A stretch of 13,611 bases of DNA from an uncultured Collinsella sp. (GTDB lineage: Bacteria; Actinomycetota; Coriobacteriia; Coriobacteriales; Coriobacteriaceae), in NCBI GenBank assembly GCA_900555225.1, contig USKL01000016.1, positions 1-13,611 of the forward strand, read 5' to 3'. The notes under the pieces are model-generated. The model was not told the origin of the DNA and searched no databases. It saw only the letters and a program-made list of their open reading frames with translations. Of this stretch, positions 6,246-12,748 are shown in pieces (position 1 is the stretch's first letter; each line of letters begins with the position of its first letter). The position numbers and the translations under genes are program-made.

Positions 6246-6301
6246 TTTTAACAACTTTAACAAAGTTTAGCAACTTTAGCAGAGTTTAACAGTTTTAGCA
6301 G
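6246..6301. repeat. Iteron-like array: three 19-bp repeats (six TGYTAAA half-units) upstream of the ATPase gene
   Basis: Read on the minus strand, the array is TGCTAAAACTGTTAAACTC, TGCTAAAGTTGCTAAACTT and TGTTAAAGTTGTTAAAACT in direct succession. Each 19-bp unit holds two TGYTAAA half-units spaced 9 and 10 bp, giving six half-sites on nearly one helix face. CTGCTA and TAGCAG flank both ends. The array ends only a few bases before the GAGGAGG ribosome site of the ATPase gene. A possible promoter is embedded in it: TTGCTA, 17 bp, TAAAAC. Multi-site repeats like this are typical of operators or replication iterons; autoregulation by the ATPase's winged helix is inferred. Confidence 0.85.
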
Positions 6302-6389
6302 GCTCGGCGGATTTATGCCTTACCGATCCTGCCGGGTCCTCCCGCCCGCGCCGATACAAATAGCGCGGTGCGGCCCCTCTATATCGCCC

Positions 6390-8831
6390 CTACCCCAGCG
6401 AGCGGTTGAGGGAGCCGAGCTCGTCGTTGCCCATGGTGCGCCACATTTGGAAGATGCAACCGCGTGCCAGGAAAAAGAAGCCGTTGTCGACTAGTTGAAC
6501 AGCGGCATCTGCAAGCTGATTCGTCACGGCGGACACTGGCGGCAACTCAAGTCCAGCCTTGCGGATAGTCTCGACCGCCTCCTCGAACGTCGGAGGCTCG
6601 CTGACGCCCATCTCGTTCATAAGGCCCTGCATTTCTTCCAGCGCGCTGCTGCCCGACTCCTCGCCGCGCGGCACCAGACGGTAACAAGCCAGCGCCAGAT
6701 CGAGCTGATCGCAATTCCAATAGGCAAACGCCAAGCGATAGAACAGGTAGCCAATTGCAGAACGATCGCTGGCAATACGTAGGCCGTGGCGCGCCACCTC
6801 GATAATCTCGTCAAAGCGCTCCAGACGCGCAAGAACGTTGATGAGCGCAAAGTGCGATTGCATGGACGAGCGCGCCAGATCGTAAAGATGGCGCACCTCG
6901 GGTAGCGCTCGTTCAAAGTCCTCTTGCTCGGCGTAAAAGCTGCAGATCTCGTGCTGGGCAAAGTACAGTGCATCGGGCGCACGAAGGATCCGCACAGAGC
7001 GGTCTTCTTCCAACACCGGTAGCACCATGCGCACCAGTTGGTTATCGCAAAACTGCGTTTGAACCGGACCTGTCGCCAAAAGCTCGGCGACGGCGCACTT
7101 AGCCTCCAACTCCTCGACAAGACGGGAAAAGCCTTCAAAAGCACCTGTACGGTCGACTTTTGCCTGCTCACGCAATTCAACAACACGGGCCACGTATGGG
7201 TCGTCGTCCTCTTCCATGACCTCCAACTCGTCAGCCGTATCGGCAAGCAACAGATCGCGCAGCGCCGGCGGCAGCGTGCGATGGTCATCACGCGGACGAG
7301 CATGAACCTCCGCAGGCTCAATCGTCTCCGGAGCGGTTGACTCATACGCCTCAAGCACACGCTTGCACGGCATATCGTCCATGTCCATGCTCTCAAGATC
7401 CTTGGCGACAGGCACGCAATCGGCCAGATAGGCCGCGCGCCCAAAGAAATACGTTGCGACAACGCGCTCGCCCTGCTCACTGTCGGGAGCAGCAATCTGC
7501 ACATAGCAGCGCGTGATGCAGGTGCCCGCGGCAAAACACGCTGCCGCAAGCGTGAGTGCCACGCGCGCATCGTGCTCCGCGGCCCAGATCGCACGCGTGC
7601 CCTCGTCCAGCTCGCGCCAGGCGTCATCTTGAGCGTCGTATTCACGTTGCGGCATGGCATCAACGACAGACTGCCCAAACCGAACGAGCATAATCCCCTC
7701 GGCAACGTTTGCCCGATAGGTATAGTCGAGCCGCGTGACCACGTTAAGCGCCTCGACAATGCGCGCGAAGCGGGTACGCACATCCCACTCACCGCCCGGC
7801 CGGCAAGCCACCGTACCCGGTTTGCCCCACGGGTTATCGCTCGAGGCCGTATCGAGCAGTCGGGGAACATCGTTGGTCGTCTTGGCGATATGCCACGAGT
7901 CAAAGAGCGCGCAGCCCTCAAGGCTCGGCGAGGATGCCGCGGGGGCCAATCCAGCCCCGATGTGCTCAAGGATGCCGGAGAGGCGGTTGAGACGGCACTC
8001 TATTGCAAGCAGCATGTCAATCTCGTCCTGGTCCAGCAGGCTACGATCAAAATTGAGATAGAAAATCTTTGAGCGATCAATGCGAGCCAGGCTCATCTCG
8101 GACTTGGCAGCGATGGTGCGCAGGCGGGGCAAGTCAATTTCGCTCATAAGGGCGGCGGCATAGCGCTCGATACCGCTCGGATTCTCGGCATGGTCAACGC
8201 GGTAAAGCAGCGTCTCGATAGCATCGGGGAGCGGTGCCGTGTTAAAGCCCAAAAACACCTCGACCGGCTCGGGCAACTTTACGAGCTTGATCTTGTCGAC
8301 AACGTTTTGCATACCCTCGTCGAGTCCGCCGGCGTCCGCCGTGTTCACAATAGCGCTTTCGGAGTTGGCAAATATCACGTAGCGCAAGAACATCGAGGCC
8401 ATGAACTCGCCGTAAGGAAGGGCGCGGGTCGAATTCCATGTCTCGTGGTCGGACTGCTCGCGCATGGGACCTTCGGGAGAGCCGGCAGTTTGCGCACACG
8501 CGCGCATTGCACCGTTGGCTTCCCTTACCATAATCTCACCAATACTGGAATCCGACTCGTCAAGGACCAGTTCCATGTCGGGATCGTTGGGCAGTGGAGC
8601 CTCGCTGACGGGGCGGTCCACCTTGTACACCTCACCCGAAACGCTTACGTAGCCCAAAAGCGACACATGACTTTTGCCAACGAACTCGACGACATAACAA
8701 GATTCATGCTGATCCTCGCCAAAGAGTTTCCAGACCACGCCATATGAGCGTCCCGCAGGCTGCTCGGGCATCGCCGGAAAGCGCTTCTTGGGATCGAGAA
8801 ACCTGAGCTTGTATGTCGGACGCTCTGCCAC
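6390..8831 (-). CDS. Large uncharacterised protein with TPR-like C-terminal repeats
   Basis: I do not recognise this 813-residue protein. There is no signal peptide or membrane segment, so it should be cytoplasmic. The first ~90 residues look like a small beta-rich domain (YKLRFLDPKKRF ... YGVVWKLFG ... YVVEFVG ... VSLLGYVSVSGEVYKV). A long, mostly helical middle follows, with an acidic linker (LEVMEEDDDPY) before the repeats. Residues about 625-721 contain three helix-turn-helix pairs of TPR type (FYAEQEDFERALPEVRHLY, VLARLERFDEIIEVARHGL, AYWNCDQLDLALACYRL). TPRs normally bind partner proteins. The GTG start at 8829-8831 has AGGGTGA upstream. GC content and codon use look like the neighbours, so recent transfer is not evident. 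It lies upstream of the ATPase gene on the same strand, 162 bp away, with no clear terminator between them. Confidence 0.85.
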   Translation of the reverse strand: MAERPTYKLRFLDPKKRFPAMPEQPAGRSYGVVWKLFGEDQHESCYVVEFVGKSHVSLLGYVSVSGEVYKVDRPVSEAPLPNDPDMELVLDESDSSIGEIMVREANGAMRACAQTAGSPEGPMREQSDHETWNSTRALPYGEFMASMFLRYVIFANSESAIVNTADAGGLDEGMQNVVDKIKLVKLPEPVEVFLGFNTAPLPDAIETLLYRVDHAENPSGIERYAAALMSEIDLPRLRTIAAKSEMSLARIDRSKIFYLNFDRSLLDQDEIDMLLAIECRLNRLSGILEHIGAGLAPAASSPSLEGCALFDSWHIAKTTNDVPRLLDTASSDNPWGKPGTVACRPGGEWDVRTRFARIVEALNVVTRLDYTYRANVAEGIMLVRFGQSVVDAMPQREYDAQDDAWRELDEGTRAIWAAEHDARVALTLAAACFAAGTCITRCYVQIAAPDSEQGERVVATYFFGRAAYLADCVPVAKDLESMDMDDMPCKRVLEAYESTAPETIEPAEVHARPRDDHRTLPPALRDLLLADTADELEVMEEDDDPYVARVVELREQAKVDRTGAFEGFSRLVEELEAKCAVAELLATGPVQTQFCDNQLVRMVLPVLEEDRSVRILRAPDALYFAQHEICSFYAEQEDFERALPEVRHLYDLARSSMQSHFALINVLARLERFDEIIEVARHGLRIASDRSAIGYLFYRLAFAYWNCDQLDLALACYRLVPRGEESGSSALEEMQGLMNEMGVSEPPTFEEAVETIRKAGLELPPVSAVTNQLADAAVQLVDNGFFFLARGCIFQMWRTMGNDELGSLNRSLG

Positions 8832-8868
8832 GAAATATCACCCTGATCGGTCGTTGAGAGAAAGAGTG

Positions 8869-8887
8869 GTCGCGGATGGGCCGCGAC
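8869..8887. promoter_or_regulatory. Perfect 7-bp hairpin in the leader of the TPR-protein gene
   Basis: GTCGCGG-ATGGG-CCGCGAC is a perfect 7-bp stem with a 5-nt loop, about 38 bp upstream of the GTG start at 8831. No T-run follows. It could be an operator or a leader hairpin. No convincing promoter was seen in the rest of 8832-8955. Confidence 0.35.
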
Positions 8888-8955
8888 ACCTACTCGGAAT
8901 CTTACACGAGTCGACAGGAAATCGTCCCTTTGGACGAAAGCACTCAAGCTGGCGC

Positions 8956-8985
8956 AAAAGAAAAGCCCCCGTTGCCGGGAGCTTT
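8956..8985 (-). terminator. Terminator of tRNA-Arg
   Basis: On the minus strand AAAGCTCCCG pairs with CGGGGGCTTT (one T-G wobble) around a GCAA tetraloop and is followed by TCTTTT, about 10 nt after the tRNA CCA end. Confidence 0.88.
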
Positions 8986-8994
8986 AATCTCAAA

Positions 8995-9071
8995 TGGTGC
9001 GGCGTATAGGATTCGAACCTATGACGTTCTGATTCGTAGTCAGACCCTCTATCCAGCTGAGGTAACGCCGC
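8995..9071 (-). tRNA. tRNA-Arg (anticodon ACG)
   Basis: On the minus strand the acceptor GCGGCGT pairs with ACGCCGC, followed by discriminator A and an encoded CCA (8995-8997). The D-arm is CCTCAGCTGGATAGAGG. The anticodon arm TCTGACTACGAATCAGA displays ACG, whose A34 is normally deaminated to inosine to read CGU, CGC and CGA. The T-arm is ATAGG-TTCGAAT-CCTAT. Confidence 0.97.
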
Positions 9072-9082
9072 AGCGCAAGACA

Positions 9083-9112
9083 TATAAAACCACTTTAGTT
9101 CGTTAGAGTCAA
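9083..9112 (-). promoter_or_regulatory. tRNA-Arg promoter
   Basis: On the minus strand TTGACT (-35, 9107-9112) and TTTATA (-10, 9083-9088) are 18 bp apart. The start would lie a few bases upstream of the mature tRNA. Confidence 0.65.
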
Positions 9113-9150
9113 GCAAAATCTCAAACTTTTTTCGCGCGAGCCACAATTTG

Positions 9151-9528
9151 TTACGCTGCGCCACGAGCATCAGCGCTTTTCGTACGATCGATTGGCTTTT
9201 CGATCACGTCGAACTTGGCATCAAGTTCCCTCAGGAGCGATCTCACCCGCTGGGCACAATCATAATCGGCAAACGAGATGCTCAGCATGCGCGCGACCTG
9301 GTTGGAAGTCCCAACTCCATAGAAGTGCTCCAGCGCCACAAGTCCCTCGTGCGTCACAAAGGTCTCGACCACATGCGGCGACTCCTCAAAGCACCATTGT
9401 GTCAACGGACCCTCACTCGTCTGCCGAACCACCAGGCCGCCCATGCCAGACGGCTCACACGTTACAAGCAGGTACTCCCCGCCCTCGTCGCTCTCAAACA
9501 AAACCACCCGATCATCAAACAGCTCCAT
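9151..9528 (-). CDS. Small uncharacterised acidic protein (125 aa)
   Basis: I do not recognise this protein. It is soluble, acidic and has no signal peptide. The N-terminal half alternates short beta-like strands (DRVVLFES, EYLLVTCEP, GGLVVRQTS), and the second half is helical (QVARMLSISFADYDCAQRVRSLLRELDAKFDVIEK). Two cysteines (C24, C46) lie in the first half and one (C91) in the second. The ATG at 9526-9528 has AAAGGGGA upstream at good spacing, which supports a real gene. A candidate promoter with an overlapping SOS-box-like palindrome lies in front. The gene stands between tRNA-Arg (downstream, same strand) and serS (upstream, closed off by a terminator), so it is probably monocistronic. 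No clear terminator of its own is seen. Confidence 0.75.
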   Translation of the reverse strand: MELFDDRVVLFESDEGGEYLLVTCEPSGMGGLVVRQTSEGPLTQWCFEESPHVVETFVTHEGLVALEHFYGVGTSNQVARMLSISFADYDCAQRVRSLLRELDAKFDVIEKPIDRTKSADARGAA

Positions 9529-9561
9529 CGCGTCCCCTTTCTCTCGCTCTTATTTAGCAAA

Positions 9562-9567
9562 AGCATA
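9562..9567 (-). promoter_or_regulatory. Candidate extended -10 for the 125-aa protein gene
   Basis: On the minus strand TGC-TATGCT is an extended -10 (TGnTATGCT). The position 17 bp upstream (9585-9590, TCTGTA) is a weak -35 that overlaps the palindromes at 9580-9600. Confidence 0.45.
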
Positions 9568-9579
9568 GCAGGTAGATGG

Positions 9580-9600
9580 CTGTATACAGAACAGTTGTTC
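9580..9600. promoter_or_regulatory. SOS-box-like site GAAC-N4-GTTC with adjoining CTGTATACAG palindrome
   Basis: GAACAGTTGTTC (9589-9600) has the GAAC-N4-GTTC core of Gram-positive and actinobacterial LexA sites. It overlaps by one base a perfect 10-bp palindrome CTGTATACAG (9580-9589). Both cover the -35 region of the 125-aa gene, where a repressor would block transcription. LexA binding is inferred from the core alone. Confidence 0.4.
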
Positions 9601-9654
9601 GTGTGTTTTCTATTGAGCTGTCCGCACGGCATGGTATAGACCTGCGTACGAAAT

Positions 9655-9678
9655 AGGGCGCCCCCGAAGGAGCGCCCT
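9655..9678 (-). terminator. Terminator of serS
   Basis: On the minus strand AGGGCGCTCC pairs with GGGGCGCCCT (one T-G wobble) around a TTCG tetraloop, followed by a short ATTT run. It starts 24 bp past the serS stop codon. Confidence 0.85.
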
Positions 9679-9701
9679 TGCATATCCCCTATGCAGCCAA
9701 C

Positions 9702-10985
9702 TTACGCGACCGGCTCGATCTTCTCGAGGCCGCCCATGTAAGGACGCAGAACCTCGGGGATCGTGATGGTGCCGTCGGCGTTCTGGTAGTTCTCCAGAAT
9801 GGCGGCCATGGTGCGGCCGGCCGGCAGGCCGGAACCATTGAGGGTGTGCAGGTAGCGCGAGCCCTTGAAGTTCTCGGGGTCGCGATACTTGATGTTGGCG
9901 CGGCGAGCCTGGAAGTCACCGCAGTTGGAGCAGGAGCTGATCTCCTTGTAGGCGTTGTAGCTCGGCAGCCAGACCTCGACGTCGTAGGTCTGACGGGCAG
10001 AGAAGCCCAAGTCGCCGGTGCACAGGCTAATCACGCGATACGGAAGGCCCAGCTGCTGCAGCAGGTACTCGGCCTCGGCGGTCATGCTCTCGAGCTCCTC
10101 ATCGGACTCCTCCGGCTTAGCGAACTTGACCATCTCGACCTTGTCGAACTCGTGCTGACGGATGATGCCGCGGGTGTCGCGACCGGCGGAACCGGCCTCC
10201 TCGCGGAAGCAGGGGGTAAAGGCGGTGTAGCGGCGCGGCAGGGTGTCGGCGTCGAGGACCTCGCCGGCGTGCAGGTTGGTGAGCACGACCTCGGCGGTAG
10301 GGATCAGGAAGTTGTCGCCCGAGACGTGATAGGCGTCATCCTCGAACTTGGGCAGCTGACCCGTGCCAAACATGGTCTGACGCTTGACGACGATAGGCGG
10401 CCACCACTCCTTAAAGCCACGGCTGGTGTGCGTATCGAGGAAGAAGTTGATGAGGGCGCGCTCCAGGCGGGCGCCGGCGCCACCGAGAACGGTAAAACGG
10501 CTGCCGGAGAGCTTGTTGCCGCGCTCGAAGTCGAGGATGTCGAGGTCGGTGCCCAGATCCCAGTGCGGCTTAAAGTCGAAGTCGAACTCGCGCGGGGTGC
10601 CCCAACGACGGCGCTCGATGTTCTCGTCCTCGTCCTTGCCGTACGGCGTGGCCTCGCAAGGAATGTTGGGCAGGTGAGCCATGAAGTCGTACTGCTCCTG
10701 CTCGAGGGCAGTACGACGCTCGGCCAGACCATCAATCTTCTCGTTGACGGCGCGCACGGCCTCCTTGGCGGCCTCGGCCTCGTCCTTCTTGCCCTCCTTC
10801 ATCAGGGCGCCGATCTTCTTGGACTCGGCATTGCGCGTAGCCTGGAGCTCCTCGACCTCGGTGATGACGGCACGGCGCTCGTCGTCGAGCTCAAAGAACT
10901 TCTCGCGATCCCAAGACGTCTGGCGGTTAGCCATGGCGACATCGATGGCATCGGGGTTCTCGCGAACAAACTTGATATCAAGCAT
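9702..10985 (-). CDS. serS: Serine--tRNA ligase (SerRS)
   Basis: This class II aminoacyl-tRNA synthetase charges tRNA-Ser (and tRNA-Sec where present) with serine. The 427-residue product starts with the canonical [12 protein letters not shown] long antiparallel coiled-coil arm for the tRNA variable loop spans about 26-100. The TAE serine-binding loop is at 230-232, motif 2 at about 260-286 ([26 protein letters not shown], split here only by position) and motif 3 ([18 protein letters not shown]) at 384-401. The ATG at 10983-10985 was chosen over one nine codons upstream because it matches the family N-terminus and GGAGG lies 5 nt before it. No T-box leader is visible in the 110-bp upstream region. 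The gene is monocistronic, closed by a terminator, and divergent from a 57-aa membrane protein gene. Confidence 0.98.
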   Translation of the reverse strand: MLDIKFVRENPDAIDVAMANRQTSWDREKFFELDDERRAVITEVEELQATRNAESKKIGALMKEGKKDEAEAAKEAVRAVNEKIDGLAERRTALEQEQYDFMAHLPNIPCEATPYGKDEDENIERRRWGTPREFDFDFKPHWDLGTDLDILDFERGNKLSGSRFTVLGGAGARLERALINFFLDTHTSRGFKEWWPPIVVKRQTMFGTGQLPKFEDDAYHVSGDNFLIPTAEVVLTNLHAGEVLDADTLPRRYTAFTPCFREEAGSAGRDTRGIIRQHEFDKVEMVKFAKPEESDEELESMTAEAEYLLQQLGLPYRVISLCTGDLGFSARQTYDVEVWLPSYNAYKEISSCSNCGDFQARRANIKYRDPENFKGSRYLHTLNGSGLPAGRTMAAILENYQNADGTITIPEVLRPYMGGLEKIEPVA

Positions 10986-11014
10986 TAGATCCTCCGGCGA
11001 TATACATTCCATTT

Positions 11015-11026
11015 AGGTTGCAACCT
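11015..11026. repeat. 12-bp perfect palindrome AGGTTGCAACCT in the serS/small-gene divergent region
   Basis: AGGTTGCAACCT is a perfect palindrome 30 bp upstream of the serS start. Its position inside the serS leader suits an operator or a small RNA hairpin. No known regulator was recognised. Confidence 0.4.
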
Positions 11027-11041
11027 TGTACATGTATGGGC

Positions 11042-11053
11042 AAGTATATACTT
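11042..11053. promoter_or_regulatory. AAGTATATACTT palindrome carrying back-to-back -10 hexamers
   Basis: This perfect 12-bp palindrome contains TATACT on both strands (plus 11047-11052, minus 11043-11048). For serS, TTGGGT (11067-11072) lies 18 bp upstream. For the 57-aa gene, TTGTAC (11026-11031) lies 15 bp upstream. The two promoters would therefore overlap and exclude each other. Confidence 0.5.
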
Positions 11054-11096
11054 ATGAGCGTTTACGACCCAACTCAACTACGCAAGAAGGCACCCA

Positions 11097-11270
11097 ATGG
11101 ACGCAGTTTTTTCCTTTTTGTTTGGCACCCGCACCGGTTTTGCCATCCTTTTCGCCGGCGGCATCCTGTTATTTGCGATTCTTGCCTTTGTAATGGAGAA
11201 GCGTACCCATAAGATGTACGTCGACCGCGGACCCAAGTCCGAGGATGAGGAAGACAGCTTCTGGGACTAA
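11097..11270 (+). CDS. Small single-pass membrane protein (57 aa)
   Basis: This gene of 57 codons encodes MDAVFSFLFGTRTGFAILFA and onward. A short N-terminal stretch precedes one strong hydrophobic segment at about 15-33 (GFAILFAGGILLFAILAFVM). A basic stop-transfer patch (EKRTHK) follows, and the protein ends in an acidic tail (KSEDEEDSFWD). GAAGG lies 6-7 nt before the ATG. The charge pattern suggests the C-terminal tail is cytoplasmic. It diverges from serS, sharing the promoter region, and converges on proC across a palindromic element. I do not recognise a family; single-pass proteins of this size often modulate larger membrane complexes, but nothing here names a partner. The overlapping 64-codon reading in another frame (11018-11212) has no comparable features. 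Confidence 0.72.
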   Translation: MDAVFSFLFGTRTGFAILFAGGILLFAILAFVMEKRTHKMYVDRGPKSEDEEDSFWD

Positions 11271-11427
11271 CCTGCCAAAAAGGGCCAGGTTTATTTTGGT
11301 CGGTTTTATCTGGGCAAACGCAAGCGCCCCGCAACCGGTAACGATCCGGTTGCGGGGCGCTTTTCGCACATACAACAAAACCGCAGGAAAAACCTGCCAA
11401 AATAAACCTGTCCCTAAATGGCAGGTT
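11269..11427. repeat. Composite palindromic element filling the gap between the 57-aa gene and proC
   Basis: Left arm 11269-11307 and right arm 11389-11427 (read on the minus strand) match at 33 of 39 positions, counted by eye. They share AACCTGCCA, a 14-nt core CAGGTTTATTTTGG and GGTTTT. Between them sits a perfect 17-bp hairpin (11322-11362). Both flanking genes end in TAA exactly where an arm begins. The element looks like a repetitive extragenic or MITE-like palindrome that also serves as a two-way terminator; copy number in the genome cannot be judged here. Confidence 0.75.
11322..11364 (+). terminator. Strong terminator of the 57-aa gene
   Basis: AAGCGCCCCGCAACCGG pairs perfectly with CCGGTTGCGGGGCGCTT over 17 bp around a 7-nt loop and is followed by a short T run (CTTTTCG). 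It lies 52 bp after the stop codon, inside the composite palindromic element. Confidence 0.85.
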
Positions 11428-11429
11428 TT
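11388..11429 (-). terminator. Likely terminator of proC
   Basis: On the minus strand AAAACCTGCCA, which overlaps the proC stop codon, pairs perfectly over 11 bp with TGGCAGGTTTT and runs into one more T before CC. The 19-nt loop is longer than usual, and the sequence is the right arm of the composite element. Confidence 0.6.
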
Positions 11430-12198
11430 ACTGGAGAGTTGCGTCAATTGCCTTGACCAGGGCACTGCGCATGCCGGCATCCTCGAGCGCGATGACGCCC
11501 TTGATGGTGGCGCCACCGGGCGAGCATACGGCATCCTTCATCGCCGCAGGATGCTGGCCAGTTGCAAGCTGCAGCTTTGCCGTACCCAACACCATCTGGC
11601 TCACAATGCGATAGGCATCGGCACGCGGAATACCGTGCTTGACCGCCGCATCGCCCAGGGCCTCGATTGCCATGGCGACAAATGCCGGAGCGCAACCACC
11701 CACCGTGCCGCCCACAAACAGCAGGCTCGTATCGAGCTCGACCACCGCACCGAGCTTGCCAAGCAGATCAAGCACCACTGCGCTCTGCTCATCACTAAGC
11801 GTGGAAGCCTTCTCGCAAGCGATGACGCCCTCGCCCACCGAAACCGGTGTGTTGGGAACCGTCGAGACATGTGCGACGCCCGGCAGGACCTGCTCCCACT
11901 TGGCACTGTCCCAGGTCCAGGCAACCGACAGAACGACCTTTTTGGCAAGAGCATCCTTGAGCGGGGCGAATACCTTCTCGATCATGTACGGTTTGACCGC
12001 AGCGACCACGATATCGGATGCGGCGACAACCTCGGCGGCATCGTGGCAGGCGACCATGCCGCGCGCCTCGCAGCGCTCAACCAGTGCGTCGTAGCGACCC
12101 GCGCAGGCGCACATGTCGCTCGCAGCTACACCGGCAGCGATCCAGCCATCGGCCATAGCGCTCGCCATATTGCCAAAACCGACAAACCCAATCTTCAT
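11428..12198 (-). CDS. proC: Pyrroline-5-carboxylate reductase
   Basis: This enzyme catalyses the last step of proline synthesis, reducing 1-pyrroline-5-carboxylate to L-proline with NAD(P)H in the cytoplasm. In the 256-residue product the N-terminal Rossmann motif GFGNMASAM is at 7-15, VKP at 68-70 and PNTP at 115-118. The catalytic and dimerisation region contains GGTVGGCAPAF (163-173) and the family signature SPGGATIKGVIALEDAG (226-242). The usual TGSGPAY is replaced by VGGCAPAF, and the segment WTWDSAKW (94-101) is atypical, so this is a somewhat divergent member. The ATG at 12196-12198 has GAGAGGA about 9 nt upstream. It lies 73 bp downstream of rlmH on the same strand, with no clear promoter or terminator between, so co-transcription is plausible. 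Confidence 0.92.
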   Translation of the reverse strand: MKIGFVGFGNMASAMADGWIAAGVAASDMCACAGRYDALVERCEARGMVACHDAAEVVAASDIVVAAVKPYMIEKVFAPLKDALAKKVVLSVAWTWDSAKWEQVLPGVAHVSTVPNTPVSVGEGVIACEKASTLSDEQSAVVLDLLGKLGAVVELDTSLLFVGGTVGGCAPAFVAMAIEALGDAAVKHGIPRADAYRIVSQMVLGTAKLQLATGQHPAAMKDAVCSPGGATIKGVIALEDAGMRSALVKAIDATLQ

Positions 12199-12271
12199 AT
12201 CTCATAGTCCTCTCAGACACGCTCTTCAAAACGAAAGCTATTGTCCCACGCCATTGTTTCGTATTGCCGAC

Positions 12272-12742
12272 CTATTTGTGATACGGCTCGCCACGACTGA
12301 TCTTGCAGGCACGGTAAATCTGCTCTAGCAGCACCACGCGCGCCAAGTTATGCGGCAAGGTAATGCGTCCAAAGCTGAGCATCTCGTCGGCTCGTGCGCG
12401 CACGTCATCGCTCACGCCGTCCGATCCGCCAATCACAAAGGCGATGTCGCTGTTACCACGCAGCATAAGATCATCGAGCCGCGCCGAAAACTCCTCGCTC
12501 GAGCGCTCTTTGCCCTCAATGGCCAGCAGGATCACATGCGCCCGAGACGGCAATGCAGCAAGAATTGCCGCCCCCTCCTTGTCGCGCGCGGCATCCACGC
12601 CGCCCGCCTTAGCCGGGTCGATATCGGCCACCTCGCGGATATCAACCTTGGCATAGGCACCTAGGCGCTTGGTGTACTCAGCGCACGCGTCCTTCCAAAA
12701 GCGCTCCTTGAGCTTACCGACGCAAACGACGGTGTATTTCAC
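12272..12742 (-). CDS. rlmH: 23S rRNA (pseudouridine-1915-N3)-methyltransferase RlmH
   Basis: This small SPOUT methyltransferase acts on the assembled 70S ribosome, methylating pseudouridine 1915 in helix 69 of 23S rRNA with S-adenosylmethionine. The 156-residue length is normal. The start KYTVVCVGKLKERFW, the knot motif FVIGGSDGVSDDV (103-113), LSFGRITLPHNLARVVLLEQIYRA (122-145, given by position) and the terminal GEPYHK are diagnostic. The start is a GTG at 12740-12742. Its AAGGAG ribosome site lies inside the last codons of the upstream SPFH gene, and only 6 nt separate the two genes, so translation is probably coupled. Confidence 0.96.
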   Translation of the reverse strand: MKYTVVCVGKLKERFWKDACAEYTKRLGAYAKVDIREVADIDPAKAGGVDAARDKEGAAILAALPSRAHVILLAIEGKERSSEEFSARLDDLMLRGNSDIAFVIGGSDGVSDDVRARADEMLSFGRITLPHNLARVVLLEQIYRACKISRGEPYHK

Positions 12743-12748
12743 GCGCGT

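Noticed and set aside
6346..6368. GC-rich hairpin after the TPR gene (CCGCGC/GCGCGG)
   Set aside because: The stem is only 6 bp with an 11-nt loop and no T-run, so it is too weak to call a terminator.
6617..7969. 450-codon open frame inside the large TPR gene
   Set aside because: It is a shifted frame of the 6390-8831 gene, Arg/Ser-rich and without domain features; the longer frame has sensible composition and a ribosome site.
9678..10988. 436-codon open frame on the plus strand opposite serS
   Set aside because: It is the antisense shadow of serS, an artefact of its GC-rich third codon positions. The peptide is low complexity (Gly/Leu/Val/Glu) and serS is certain.
10986..11096. T-box riboswitch upstream of serS
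   Set aside because: The leader is only about 50 nt from the candidate transcript start and lacks the T-box sequence and an antiterminator structure.
11018..11212. 64-codon plus-strand frame overlapping the 57-aa gene
   Set aside because: It has no hydrophobic or domain pattern and overlaps the better-supported frame starting at 11097.
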